A DNA stretch of 64,000 nucleotides. It comes from Gadus chalcogrammus (Eukaryota > Chordata > Actinopteri > Gadiformes > Gadidae). Under the pieces are notes generated by a model, which searched no databases, was not told the DNA's origin, and saw only the letters and a list, made by a program, of their open reading frames with translations. Shown one piece after another: positions 26,788 to 42,461 of this stretch. Position 1 is the stretch's first letter, and each line of letters starts with the position of its first letter. Both the position numbers and the translations under genes were made by a program. The DNA lies in the NCBI RefSeq assembly GCF_026213295.1, contig NC_079420.1, positions 20,048,541 to 20,112,540 of the forward strand, given 5' to 3'.

Positions 26788-27339
26788 AAAGCTGCGTTGG
26801 TCCTGTCCTTGACCCCTTCCCATTGGCCCACCACTGACTCTCCCCCTGCCCTTCTTAAATCAGCCAGGACCCGTCCATTTTAGGGTGGAGACGGTACACT
26901 GTCTTGACCCAACTGAATGTTTCATGCCACATGGCCGACATGTCTGCTCATGGAGTCATAGAAACCATGAGGAAAGTGTGAGGGAGTCCCATTATGTGAA
27001 TGTATTCTCTCATGGTATTTAAAGACGCTTTGGGTGAAAAGTGTCCACCAAATGGTATATATACTGTATGTGTGATTTATTGTCATTATTATAAACACTA
27101 ACAATTATTACGTTAAATAATGAAGCAATCTTGGTCTCTGCCAGTCTTTATTGCTGCTCCAGCCATTCCTGGGCAGAGCTGCTGTGCAACAAATGAGCTT
27201 CAATCTGGAAAGCCAGCTGATGTTTTCAACGCAAGGAAGGCCTCTCAAAGCAACGCTCAAGTATTTCCATCTCCACAACACAAGATGACACTTTCATACA
27301 GGTTCAGCGTTTAATTTAGCGCCATCAGAGTACCTGTTT

Positions 27340-27600
27340 CTACGACTGAATGCATTTGAAATGACTCAAAAGGCAACAACATTAGTGGAGATATTACATT
27401 TAATATCATCCTTTTGTGGCGGCGTTTAAGACAAGCCACTTCTCGCCAATCACGGGGATGAATCTCCCTACTGATTGATGTTTGGAATCAATTGCTCCCC
27501 ATAGCATCCATGTCACTCCAACGCAGCAGCCCTGCTAATGACAGGCTGCTTTCAGCTAGATTATAGAGCTCTGCAGCCAGGCAACAAAGGCTCGCTCCTC
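27340..27600. promoter_or_regulatory. CNE-like island
   Basis: Repeat-free, with GATATTACATTTAATATC, CTGATTGATG, GGAATCAATTGC and CTGCTAATGACAGGC. Compositionally like vertebrate enhancers; conservation untested. Confidence 0.35.
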
Positions 27601-28100
27601 TCTCTCTGACCTGGTCTGCTATCATTGAGAATAAGCTTCATTTTCACTCTCTGGATAAACAGAATAAATTACAATGTTGTAAAAAAAAACAAAGAAACAA
27701 AGGAAAAGGAAGGTGTCTTCCGACGGACTCTACTTCAAATAGTAACTTTCGGGTTGTACTGCGACGGTATGCTATATCATTACCTTTGCAATCCACTTCC
27801 TCCTGAGCAAAGCTTTGATGATGTGTTAATACTAATGCATGTGCTATTCATAAGCCCATCATAATAATATATGGTTCTTTGTTTATTCGCAATTGGCAGA
27901 CTATCTTAGTAGTATGCGTGCGTACATAAAAAAACAGAACACATTGCCATTCTCCACATTAAAGGAAGCAGGCATGTCATCATTATACCTGTGGGAGATT
28001 GTCTTTATCGTAGCTCTTTTATTTGTCATTCAACTACAGCGGCAGTGCTGCAGAGAGCACTCCTGTCTCCTTCAGTGGAGGCTGCGTTTCCTCATAACAT

Positions 28101-28355
28101 CCCCTCCACACACACAACAAGGCACCCAACCCCCTACACACAACACACACAAACGTACGCACGCACACACACGAGCACCGCCTCTCCACACACACACAAC
28201 AAGGCACCCAACCCCCTACACACAACACACACAAACGTACGCACGCACACACACGAGCACCGCCTCTCCACACACACACAACAAGGCACCCACCCCCCTA
28301 CACACAACACACACAAACATACGCACGCACACACACAAACACCGTCACTCCACAC
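28101..28355. repeat. 82-bp minisatellite, about 3 copies, CA-rich
   Basis: The word ACAAGGCACCCA recurs at 28117, 28199 and 28281, giving an 82-bp period. The units include CCCCCTACACAC, AAACGTACGCACGC and ACGAGCACCGCCTCTCC. Copies 1 and 2 are nearly identical; copy 3 has several changes. Confidence 0.9.
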
Positions 28356-28475
28356 ACATACACACACCCTACACACACACACACACACACACGCACACAC
28401 ACACACACACACACAAACACACGCACACACACACACACACACACAAATACACACACGCGCACACACCCTTATCTC
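28356..28475. repeat. Interrupted (CA)n tract
   Basis: CA dinucleotides with ATAC, CGCA and CAAA interruptions directly after the minisatellite; it probably gave rise to the unit. Confidence 0.9.
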
Positions 28476-28670
28476 AAGGAACTAATCACGCAGCACACCC
28501 CGGTCTGCAGCCTCCATCCCAGCCTTGGTAGGCTAGCGCCAGACCTCTGATACCAGCCTCTGCACAGTGATGGATGGAGCGCACTCTCTGCTGCACCCCG
28601 CGAGGAAGCACCTTCCCTTGGAAGCACCGCAGACATTATTTGTTTTCTTATTACGTTTGATCTTGTTGTG

Positions 28671-28713
28671 GTTGTTGTGGTGGTGGTGGTGGTGGTGGCG
28701 GCGGCGGTGGGGT
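28671..28713. repeat. (GTG)n passing into (GCG)n
   Basis: TGG/CGG trinucleotide run. Confidence 0.9.
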
Positions 28714-28859
28714 ATGATGTATCGTTGGTGGCAAAGGGTGATAATGCAGAGCCCTTTCCTGGATTAGTTGTGATTAAGGAGGAGTTTCTATAACTGCGTG
28801 TGTCTGCAAGTGGCTGAGTGGTTGTGAAAGAAAGTCACAGCAAAGGCTAGAAATACTGT

Positions 28860-29190
28860 GTCTCTAGTTTAATTGAAGCCCAATCACCCAAACCAGGACT
28901 ACTGGTGTTGTGGTTTAATGACGGAAACAGGGGATTTTCCCTACGCACAATAATAAAGCAATATTCCTTATCAATTGATTTCATGCCCAGAGTAATATGA
29001 ATTCACATTTAAGAGTTGAATAAAGATGGCACGAGACTTAAAGTCGGGTACAAAAGCACTACCTAATGAGACCGGTTAGTGATTCAAATTTATGGAGATT
29101 TTATTAATTATAGACACCTATCTTTCATCAGTATCATTGGGTGGCTCAGTAATTAAAAGCAACAATGACAATGGCAGCGAGGGGAACAGC
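28860..29190. promoter_or_regulatory. CNE-like island
   Basis: Includes TTATCAATTGATTTC, AGATTTTATTAATTATAG, CTCAGTAATTAAAAG and AACAATGACAATGG (paired SOX-like cores) without simple repeats. Confidence 0.35.
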
Positions 29191-29572
29191 AGACGAGATC
29201 AAAGACGGGCACAAGCAGTCAGAAGAGAGTGAGTGTCTGAGCTGAACCGGGGCTGGCTTTGGGCAGTGGGCCTCATTACAGTCACACTCTGTTGATCACC
29301 AATTAACCTGCCTTGTTTTCCTTCTGATTCCGGCTTGCATAACATCCACGATTCACGTCTACTCAGGCCTTGAGCAGCCTTCCTATGTTCATCAGGAACA
29401 CATAGCTGTGCCCATGTTAGCACTGACCTGTTGCACAACTTCATTGTTGTTCAATATCTGATTTGGTGATTGGAATCAGCTCAGCCAAGCTCTAAAATCT
29501 AAACTCTTAAGACAACTTCCAAAAGATTATCTCTGAGTTAGCCCCCTTAACATGTTATATAATATACGTGGC

Positions 29573-29815
29573 ATCACATACCATTTTCCTACCTTGACAC
29601 CCATAACATTACATGTGTTATGGTATGTATATTAAACTTTGCATACAATTTTCCTATGTTGACAGCCATAACATTACACATGTTATCTGTATTTATAGAA
29701 CACATTACATACCATGTTCCTACCTTGACGCCCATACAATTACATGTTTTATGGTATGTTTATTAGACATTACACATTACATTACATGTAATATGTACAT
29801 GTTCTTACCTTGACT
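29573..29815. repeat. About 65-bp tandem repeat, 3-4 imperfect copies with internal hairpins
   Basis: TTCCTACCTTGAC-like words start at about 29586, 29651, 29717 and 29802. Copies 1 and 3 are bounded by CATACCAT and its complement ATGGTATG (29577-29627, 29708-29758); copy 1 also has an inner CATAACA/TGTTATG pair. Confidence 0.8.
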
Positions 29816-32503
<2,688 letters not shown>

Positions 32504-32813
32504 CAATGTAGCAGCTCTAACAATGTTCCTGTTCAAACATTGCATGATAGAGAATAACATCAAATCAGTGAAGCACAACTCTTCTCTTCATATGGTGAAG
32601 TGTCTTCTTTTTAAACATTTTTTAACATTTTTTTTGTATGTTTAAAAAGAGACTAATAACGATCACGTTATTAACTAGTAACCTAGTTCAACTTTTTTAT
32701 TTAGAATACATACATTTATGATTGATATTTTAATTCTCCCACTGAGTTTGACAAACCATAACTAAATGCTCCTTTTAAGGCACTTGCACCGCGACAGAAT
32801 CAGTTATCAGTAG

Positions 32814-33061
<248 letters not shown>

Positions 33062-33478
33062 CTGAGCTTAAGCATGGGGAGAGGGAGGGAATAAAAATGG
33101 ACGAAGATCCCATTCTCTCCCATTTAGAAAGGCCCCGGACTTCTTAAGGTGTCGCTTGTTTTTGTCTCTTGTAGTGTAGAAGGGGATGTTTGGATTCCAG
33201 GATGAACTGCAGTGCCTGCTGAGTTAAATTATGGTCCCTGGGCTGTGGGGTGGGAGTAATCAATAAGAATACATGAAGCAATGTGTAATGTGTGTGCTCT
33301 TAGCAGTGGGGACGCTGGCCCTTTACCCCGGCTCCCAGCAGGTTAGATAAATATGATACCGACACAGGGCACACTGGATTATATGATATCAATGTAGAAT
33401 CAGCAAAGTGCTATTACACACCCCTAGCCTACTGTGAGTACTATTGACAAGGTTGGCTTTGAACGCGCTGGTGTGTTG

Positions 33479-33704
<226 letters not shown>

Positions 33705-33832
33705 TATCTCTTTCTCCTCTATAGCATTCCCTCGATTTATTTTGCTCTGCTCTGTTTTCTTTTGTTGTCTTCCTTCCTTCCTTTATTTTAACGTGAAATG
33801 AATACCAGTAGAAGAATAAAGAAAATAAAATA

Positions 33833-33834
33833 GA

Positions 33835-33884
<50 letters not shown>

Positions 33885-33911
33885 TCTATATATATATATA
33901 TATATATATGT
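33833..33911. repeat. (TA)n block bounded by AGATCT
   Basis: TAGATCTA, then about 42 bp of TA, then TAGATCTA and more TA. The first block is a long palindrome with AGATCT at both ends. Confidence 0.9.
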
Positions 33912-34942
33912 GTATATGTGTATATATATGTATATCTGAGATGCATACCTGCTTTGAGGGATTACAAATTAATGGGGTTTACCAAAAAGGTTGGGCATTA
34001 AAACCCAATAAATGAATTTCCAAAGTTCATTTCATAATTGATTTGATCTTCAATGTTCACGACTTAGGGCTTACTATGGCTAATTGGATTTTTCTTTTTT
34101 CCCCAAGATGACCCCTTCCAGCTGATGCACTAATTAACCTCTGTCCTGATCTTGCATTGCTCCTAACTCTTGCCAGACATACAGTAACTTCATATCACTG
34201 ATACTCTCCCTGTATTGATTAACCTCCTTTTCATTGCTGCTTGAGGGAAAAAAAATCAAACATGGCATCTCTGAAAGACTATCATCAATGTCCACTTCAG
34301 ATCACATGCTATACAACCCAATACAGCCCTTTGAGGAGGTTGCAACCTCTCTGGCCCTTCTGACCGGTACTGCACTCACCCCAACCCCCTCCTGTCATTA
34401 TCATGCTTGTGTTAAATGCCGCACAGGTCAGGGAACCTGCATTGTTGTTTGGTTCAGGCTGGGCCTTACATGTGTGTGAGCTAGTCACTTAACACATCTC
34501 CTGCGAGATGCTGCCTGTTTATCAAAATGGTTTACAGCCTGGTTTAAGATTAACTGATGGGTTTTTTATATAATATTGTTGGATTCTGTGTTAGGATTGC
34601 ATTTTTTGTCTCTTCAAACCAACAAAATGAAATTAAATGGCCAATATCAAAATATTAGTGTCTGATGTGTTTGTCATCGTGGGGTATTCCTCTGCTTTCA
34701 CACAACGATTTGGCAGAATGCAATTTGCATAAGGTCAGAGCTCCTGACGCAAGTTGTGCAGCATCTCCGTCTCTTAGCAACACTCTCGGCTCCTGGACTT
34801 GTGTTAAATGGACTGGTCCTTGCCACTCAGCGCTCACCAAGAAATTCATAATATAAGCCACCCACTGACCAACCTGTGTGCAGAGAGACACTTTCTCTCT
34901 CTCGCTCTCTTTTTCATGTGGAAGTCTTTATATCTACATCTT

Positions 34943-34948
<6 letters not shown>
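33912..34948. other. Intergenic, no gene recognised
   Basis: Unique sequence; 34070-34200 is mildly CNE-like (GGCTAATTGG, GCACTAATTAACC). No gene recognised. Confidence 0.45.

Positions 34949-35021
<73 letters not shown>
34949..35021. repeat. (TA)n tract with TATC and TATTTA interruptions
   Basis: About 73 bp of alternating TA. Confidence 0.95.
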
Positions 35022-36769
35022 GGGCTTAATTATGATTAGATGATGTTATTGCAGAAATCTGTCATTAAAACATCTTGTCTTGTTAGGTTTCGAAATATCT
35101 TTGGAAATAAAATAAAATCTGCCAACATTTTGAGGTACAAAATGGAAACAGTCACGCAGAAAACCAGAGCTATATCGGGAAAGTAGCTGTTTGAAGTGAC
35201 AAAGAAAAGATTAGGGATGTAGGCTGGGCTCCAGCCATGCAGCGTACTGGGACAGGGAGGAATTACTACGTTGAGAAAACGATTGCTTTCTCTTGCCATG
35301 GTGGCCAATGTTATGAAACAATGTAAATAAACCCGTTACGGTTCACTTCTTTAACTGTTAAACATCTTATACTTTTAGTGATGTAATTGACATCATTGAT
35401 ATTATGAAGATGATTATGAGGATGATGATGACGATATTAATAATAATAATTATTATTATAATTATAATATTACAATTATAATTATATTAACAGGCCTACA
35501 ATAATGAGAATATGAATTATAATTAAATAAATTATAAACTATTACTAGGAGTTACAAGTATTTTTTACATTGTACAGGACAATACATAATGTTCATTTAG
35601 TGCCCACGCGTATAGGCCGACTGGAGTTTGGCCTATGTCACAATTACCCGGTCCACTATGAAGAAGTCCGATTTTTCTTTTTACATAACTGGTATAGTTA
35701 AGCATAGCTCTATTTTAGAGTCGAAAGTGTTAATAAATACATGTTTATCGTTGACGATTTTTGTGATCCTCACTCTAAATGGCCGATTAAATAATTGTTT
35801 TTTATATGTAGGCCTAATCTTTGCAGATTGCTATAATAATATTACTTTTACTACTATTACTACTAGTAATAATAATAATAATATTAATAACAGTTATTAT
35901 TCCTATTATTATTGTGATATTAAATTGTGTTATAAGTAACATTGTATATGTACCGTTTCAATTATTCTCATTTGAATTTTATTAAACTTGTTATTCTGGT
36001 AGCCACTTCAGAGATGAACTTCTCACTCGGTGTTGTCGATAATCACACCACTAGGCCTACTGCTACTGCTACTACCAGCCTTCTAAAAATACTGCAAAAA
36101 AGTACGAATACTACAACTACTACCACTAATAATAATTATTACAATAATAACAATAGTAATAGGCCAAATAATAGGATAATAATAATAATATAATGAATTA
36201 TTTGACTCAAATAATTTAAATGAAATCAACGTGGGCATAAATCTATCCTAATCAGACCCTTTTGTGGATTGCATGTTAGATATTAGTTCATAACCCACCA
36301 ATAGGCTAAATTGGCCCCCACATGTGCGTGTGTGTTGCTGTGCTTTCATACGGCATAAAAAGCCCGCATGTGTGTGTCCGAGGGCCGGAGGAGACGGGCT
36401 GGCCGCTCGACTCCTCATCTCTCTCTCTAGGTGTCAAAAGAGCATTTCCGTTTCTCTAATTAGGTAATGGAATTACACAGCCTGCAGTTCTCTGCAAAGT
36501 AGAGACTGTATTAAACATGGAATATTTCGGTTGTATTAATCGATGCAAATATATATAATTGGGCCCTTTTGTTTCTGAATAATCATTTAGATGTTACATA
36601 GGACCTAGGTCTTCTTCACGTTACTCCGCGTGATATCGGCCTTTAATTCTTACTCGAAATAGTAATATTCGCATAGGTTTTACGCCTCAAAAAAAAAAAA
36701 AAAAAGTGGAAGGGGGCTATCCTTTTCATCTTTCGATTCACTCTATTTTGTGTGATCCTACCTGCCAAA

Positions 36770-36960
36770 GGTCGGCTGGCCCGGCGTGGGGGGCTTTAAC
36801 CACCGAGAAGACCACGGTAAAACCAACACCGCCCTGCAGACACTAATTGGCGCTATAATCGCAACTAAATTGACGTCTTGGAGCTCATGCAAAGCTATTT
36901 AAAAACGAATCACCCTAAATTGTTGTGCATTCAAATCTTTTGTGTACCTTATCGATCGCA
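36770..36960. promoter_or_regulatory. CNE-like island
   Basis: Contains CACTAATTGGCGC, ATTGACGTCTTGG (CRE-like) and CTCATGCAAAGC (POU-like) within 60 bp, with no simple repeats. Confidence 0.35.
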
Positions 36961-37512
36961 GCGTGTGAGCGGGGTGACTGGAGGACTTGGTAAACCACTC
37001 CCGTCTTTAGCAGCACCCAGTAAGCCAATGGGGCCTAATTTCTAAGACATTCAACCGGGATATGTCTCCGTTGGGATTGAGATCACACGGAATGATTGTC
37101 TATTGATTTGCTCTGTGCGATTCAGGGAACTTTTATTGCAATCTAAATGTAATGAGGGAGAGCCCTCGATCTCCCCTGATTACATCTGAGCGTCTTTGGG
37201 ACTGCAGCGGCTATCATCATCAGGTGTTTGTGCGTCATCCCCACATCGTGCACCCTAAACGTCCTGGACGTTTACATTTAAGATGCTGCACCTTGGATGG
37301 AGGACGATTGTGTCACACCGTGTCATACTTTCATTTCTTATCAGTTTCTTGCTCTATTTTTATATTGTAGTCCGTTATGAATGGTTGTGTTTGTATTGTG
37401 ATTGCAGGTGTTTATTTGATAATCCATATGTATAGCCAATTGGCAACTTTTCTTAATCAAATCGATGATTTCTTGTTCGAATTTTGTTTCGATTTAGTTT
37501 GACCATATTTCA

Positions 37513-37527
37513 ACCATAGGTGGCGCT
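37513..37527 (+). promoter_or_regulatory. CTCF-like motif in the 3' desert
   Basis: CCATAGGTGGCGCT on the plus strand matches about 11 of 14 positions of CCACTAGGTGGCGC. Its orientation faces the two minus-strand motifs at 43.7 and 56.2 kb. Confidence 0.3.
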
Positions 37528-40500
37528 AATGACCTGATCCGTTATGACTGAGGCCATTGTATCGAAAAATAACAATTTTATTATTACTATGACTATTATT
37601 TTATGATAGTCATAATAGTGTATAGTATGGATCTGTTATTAAAGTCCCTGCAGTGCAAAGTAATAGGCTGTACTAAACTTTATCCCTTTATTTATGTTCT
37701 TCTGTCTTGATGATTTTGTTCGTTTTTCTGCGTCCATGCCCTTCTCTACGCAACCATTAATTATCTGTAGCTTTTGTTTTATGAATTCCTGCATCCATAT
37801 TACGGCATTCATCATAAACCTTATGCAGAGCATCTCACAATAAATCAAACTTATCAGTCTGCCCGGTTGCAATGGCTATCCACACAATTTACAGTGCGAT
37901 TCCATAAGTACCATTTTGTAATATAGCGTGTCTTCCTGCGGCCACACCTCTCTGATCCCCTCTCCCCGAGCACAGATGATATCACGTAGCCCATGGTGAC
38001 ATCATTCCCGAGCACCTCCACAGTGTAGCGTTTCATCTGTGCATGTCATGAAGCTAAACCCAAATATTGTGCATTGTTGGTAAAGAGGGTCAGGCGACTC
38101 TTGAGCCCGATATTCCAGGTTGTGTTCTGTACTTAATTATTCATGGCCCGGCGCTTGAAGCAAAGTATAGGTTTACACGACACCGGTGGCTGGGCCCTGC
38201 AACATTCCCCCTGTGTGCAAGGCGCCCCCCAAGCAGCAGACAGGCCATCATTCCTAGTGTACTTCCAGCAATGATATCAAAAAGGTTTTTTTTGGTCAAG
38301 CCAAAGAGAGGTCACTCTAATAATACCCAAGGTCAGTGGTGGGAGCCGACCAGTCTCCCAGTCATCTTTCATTTGTTCCCAGAGTTAATGACAGTTTCAG
38401 GGGGACCGGGACTGGGAGCCAGCAGCATGTGATGTCACTAACACATGCCAAGGGGATTAGGAGGGCAGGCAGGGGACAAGAAGTGTGGATTATACAGGAC
38501 ACAGAGAAACACGCAACCTCCGCCGCTAAACGCTGCTCTATTAGAGGATAAAAACAAAGAGATTCCACTGTATTAACCACAGGTTCGTCTCACCTCGAAC
38601 ACACACCACCCTCCGTCTCTTTCGTGGAAACCACTGCTCTCCCAGATCTGCTGTGGATCAGGCAGCCTGCCTATGATGTGTTTCTCGGCGCTAGCTCGAA
38701 TAAAGTGTTTGTTTTCAATGACCATCTTGTAAGTTGTTGCTAATGAACCTTTCTCATCCCAGGTCATCATCCACCGGTTCACGATGACGATGTCAATCAG
38801 TGGAGCGATGATGCTAAACTACACCAGTTTGTTTTGCAAATACGCCCAATTAAATGAAATTGAACTGTAATTGGACATGATGCCGATGAAATAATGCAAA
38901 AAGATACTTATATATTCAAACATGGTTTCTGTGTGTTTTATTGGTGCTGTGGCGATAGACGACCACATCAACCTAGGCTAAGACTGAAGCCTGCGGCTTT
39001 CATCCAGACAGACGGAACAATGAGCACACCTTATTCAGTCCCTGGGCACGCCACGCACTGCGCAATGAGCAGCGGAGAGCCTCCCACGCGTCTCGCACCA
39101 TCTCTGATAATCACTGCATCCAGTTCTTCTTCAAATGATCTGCACGCACACAAGTGGGGGATGCAGCCAAAACATGGCAGAAATGGTATTGGAGGATATG
39201 ACCTTGCATATGTAGATGGGGAATGTGTATTTTAACATAGAATGGAAAACTTTTGATTGCTGATTTTTGGTCGTTGTTTTACTCTAAAACAATATGGACG
39301 CATGTTTGAAATATTTGTTTGTCGTGTGGTTTTTTTTGTTTGTATATCTGTTGAAAGATTGGGGCTGTAAGTATCATTGAGGCTCTCCAAATGATGCGGG
39401 AAGCTTTCACAATTGTTGCCTTTCCTTGGGGTTCGCATAGATACAGTGGAGTCCCTCTTTGGCACAAGGTCGCAGTATAAATATGAACTGCATTTTGCAT
39501 TACTTTCAGATGAGTGAAGCTGTCAGGCCAATAATGCGAGCCTTCAATCCTGCTTTCTGGCACTTATCCTCCATTTTAGGACCAAGAGGTCATGTGAAAA
39601 TTGAAAGTGACAGTCAAGCAGCGTGTTTTACAGAATGAGTGGACGAGGCTGTCATGGCCCAGATCAGAGCTCTTTAACACCATGGCCTATCAAAGGTCTT
39701 TCTGTTTGGACCAACTGGACCCCTCCCAGCCCCCCCATGGGAGAGAAAGGGGAAATAAACTTCCTCCAAAGTACAAGTTCATATCACGATTCATGTACCA
39801 ATGGAAAGAGGTGGGATCTGGATGGTGTCGGAGAGCGACTGGAGATTGAAATTGGAAGATCAGACCGCATCAGGGATACTCAGCAGCAAAGCATCAAACT
39901 ATGCCATAGAGATTTATTTTATTCCATCCCCAGAAAGACACATCCCCTATTTTACTGTTTTTGACAAATGGAAATCCAGAAGCTCTTCTTTTTGGTTTAA
40001 ATAGAAATGTTGGCATGGCCTGTGTTTTTTCTTCTGTATTTAAATGAGCCCATGTTCTTGTCACATAAAAGAGTGTGTTTGTGCGTCACAGAAAGTATTC
40101 CCCACTCGTTCCATTTCTATTTGGTTTCAAATTCAACATTGCATGAAAACACTGACATGAAACACGCATGTCTCAAGCAATGAACTCTCCATCATAACCC
40201 CCATTCAGATCATCATAATAAATCACATCATTACCACCATTACGTGGTTACATCTTTCAGGCGGAGGGGAAATCAAATATTTCTGTCAGGTGGAAGAATA
40301 AACTTATGATCCCTTTTCTTTATGTCCTGTTGAGAACCCTTGAGAATAATACTATACGCAACAGTAGAGACGCCGGAGCAGTGAGGTTTATAAACCAAAC
40401 AGGATTAGCATTTATTTTTTTGTAAATGTGTCTGTCATAGGAGGAAAACAATGAGATAACTGGTTTATGTAAGATGTAGGCCTATCTGACACTATACTTA

Positions 40501-41608
40501 CCGCTCTTCTGGTTCATAAAGGAAAATAATTGATCAATGTTGATCATGATAGGCATTCATACAGCCCTATGATATTTTTGGAGGATAGATTTAAACATGA
40601 ATCCACAATGTTTTGGTGTGGAATATACACTGTTTTTTACAGTGACGCCAAGAGAGATGGCTGAAGTGTAATAGAGTTGAAGAGTTTATTTAAGATACCA
40701 AAAGTTCCTTGGGAAATATACAAGCTATCTTATTTTTTTCTTCCTGCGATTGTATTGGTTTGAATCCCGGTAGTGGTTAACCGAGGAGACATTCCTGTTG
40801 TGGCCATGTCGGTTTTCACGATATGATATCTCCTACAATGGACTGCCTTTACCTCTTTAGTGTGGAGCCATTTGCAGCACACAGTGAGAAGACTACTAAT
40901 TTACAACCTCCCACACCACACCAACCGACCCATTCCCCACTAAACACGCACAAACATGTACACCTTAGAGACCTTGTTGCATTAATTGATTCATAAGGAA
41001 CCAAAACTTTGCCTCCATCCTCTCTCTGTCTCCCTCCATCCCCCCCTCCCGGCTTGCCTCTCGGGCATTGTGAAGATGATCAGGTGAATCCTTGTTTCCT
41101 CTACGGTCCACAGTACTCATCCTCTTGTCCATCCCACCATCACAATTCTCCAGCCCATGTTCTCCCCTTTTTCTTTTTTCTTCTTTTGGGGCGATTCCAC
41201 TGATCTAAGCTTGAAATGCGAAGACAGCAAAGCACTAAGCCTTCAAACGTGTGATTTTTTCAAAAGATCTCTGGAAGCAATCTCTGGCTGAGTGACCCCT
41301 GACAGCTGCAGATCTCTTTATGTCTTCCTCTGCTGCCACTTCATTTGGTAGAAAAGCTCTCAGATTCACACCTCTGTCAGAAGGCACAAGTGTTTATTAT
41401 GTGCATGCACACGTAATATCCACTAGTGCATATCTCAAACATGTGCGGCCCTCGCAGTTTCTCATATAGGTATTAAAAACAAAGAATATTAAAAATGAAA
41501 TGAACGTTAGAATTGTTTGTCATTTCCCTCTCTGCTTGTTAACAACTCTATTATATTGTCAAATAGATATGTTTGCCATAAGTTGTTGCAATTATTTTGA
41601 CTAGTTTT

Positions 41609-41640
41609 AACTTCCATTTGGACGAAGGCAAATGGAAGTT
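41609..41640. other. Perfect 12-bp inverted repeat, 8-nt loop
   Basis: AACTTCCATTTG, loop GACGAAGG, CAAATGGAAGTT. It could fold as a short hairpin in RNA; no terminator-like T run follows. Confidence 0.7.
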
Positions 41641-41859
41641 GACTTAATGAGATGGGTTTGCAATGTAGCTTTGTGTCCATAAGATGATGTATTATTTATT
41701 TATATGAATAGAGGATAGTTGTACTGTATTCATGTTTTTATTCCTTCTTTCGATGTAGGTTTGTGTATGGTAGCCGTGTCCCCCCCTCGCTGGAAATTAG
41801 ACTACAGGCTCTATCATTAGATCGGATGGCAAGTCTTTATACAAAGTGTTTTGCATAAT

Positions 41860-42140
41860 TACATACCAAAGCCAGAATAGCCACCCTCAAATTTGATGGG
41901 TCACAAAACATCAACAATTGCCGTATTATTTTCCACCAAAGTCCAGCCCCAGCAATGATCAGGAACGAGGGAAAAAATAGTCGGCGCAATCCAAGCTCGG
42001 GAGATTGCAATTTTCATCCCACATAGTAAAGAAGATTATTGCCAAACGGACAATTTGTTTACATATAGTTGTAAGGTTCCAAGGACGGGCCAAGACTTTA
42101 GAGGCTCGTCCATTTTGTATCTCGTCCTGGACCCTGACCA
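41860..42140. promoter_or_regulatory. CNE-like island
   Basis: Repeat-free, with TCAAATTTGATGGGTCAC, AACATCAACAATTGCC and GACAATTTGTTTAC (FOX-like). Putative regulatory element about 8 kb 3' of the gene. Confidence 0.35.
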
Positions 42141-42376
42141 TAGAGAACTATGACAAGGATCAATTCAGTTCCTCCGATTCGAATGGGTTGCACTCTGAAT
42201 TTAAGAGTCTAAAATAAGTTACAAAAAAGTATAGGCCAATGAGGTATGAAGTATTTCTGTAGTTATGTCTATATGGTATGTAGTAGCCTATATATGTAGT
42301 TGTGTAGGCCTATGTATAAAATTGTAGGCCTATGTGTGTATATATAATTATTTGTATATATATACACAATATATAC

Positions 42377-42379
<3 letters not shown>

Positions 42380-42457
<78 letters not shown>
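42380..42457. repeat. (AT)n, 78 bp
   Basis: Perfect AT array. Confidence 0.97.

Positions 42458-42461
<4 letters not shown>

Larger units (their letters stand above)
24000..28100. other. Gene-desert block
   Basis: AT-rich unique sequence with a double AP-1 palindrome (25711-25750), a G-rich tract (26743-26787) and a CNE-like island (27340-27600). No gene recognised. Confidence 0.5.
35022..42379. other. Gene-desert block 3' of nr2f2
   Basis: AT-rich unique sequence, with imperfect ATT/AAT trinucleotide zones (35430-35540, 35830-36190), an A17 run (36689-36705), CNE-like islands (36770-36960, 41860-42140), a CTCF-like word (37513) and a perfect 12-bp hairpin (41609-41640). No gene recognised. 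Confidence 0.5.

Noticed and set aside
28101..28355. CRISPR-like repeat array
   Set aside because: The whole 82-bp unit repeats with no variable spacers, and the context is a vertebrate genome.
27893..28531. 212-codon His/Thr-rich ORF
   Set aside because: Most of it lies over the 82-bp minisatellite and CA tract; the N-terminal part shows no recognisable domain.
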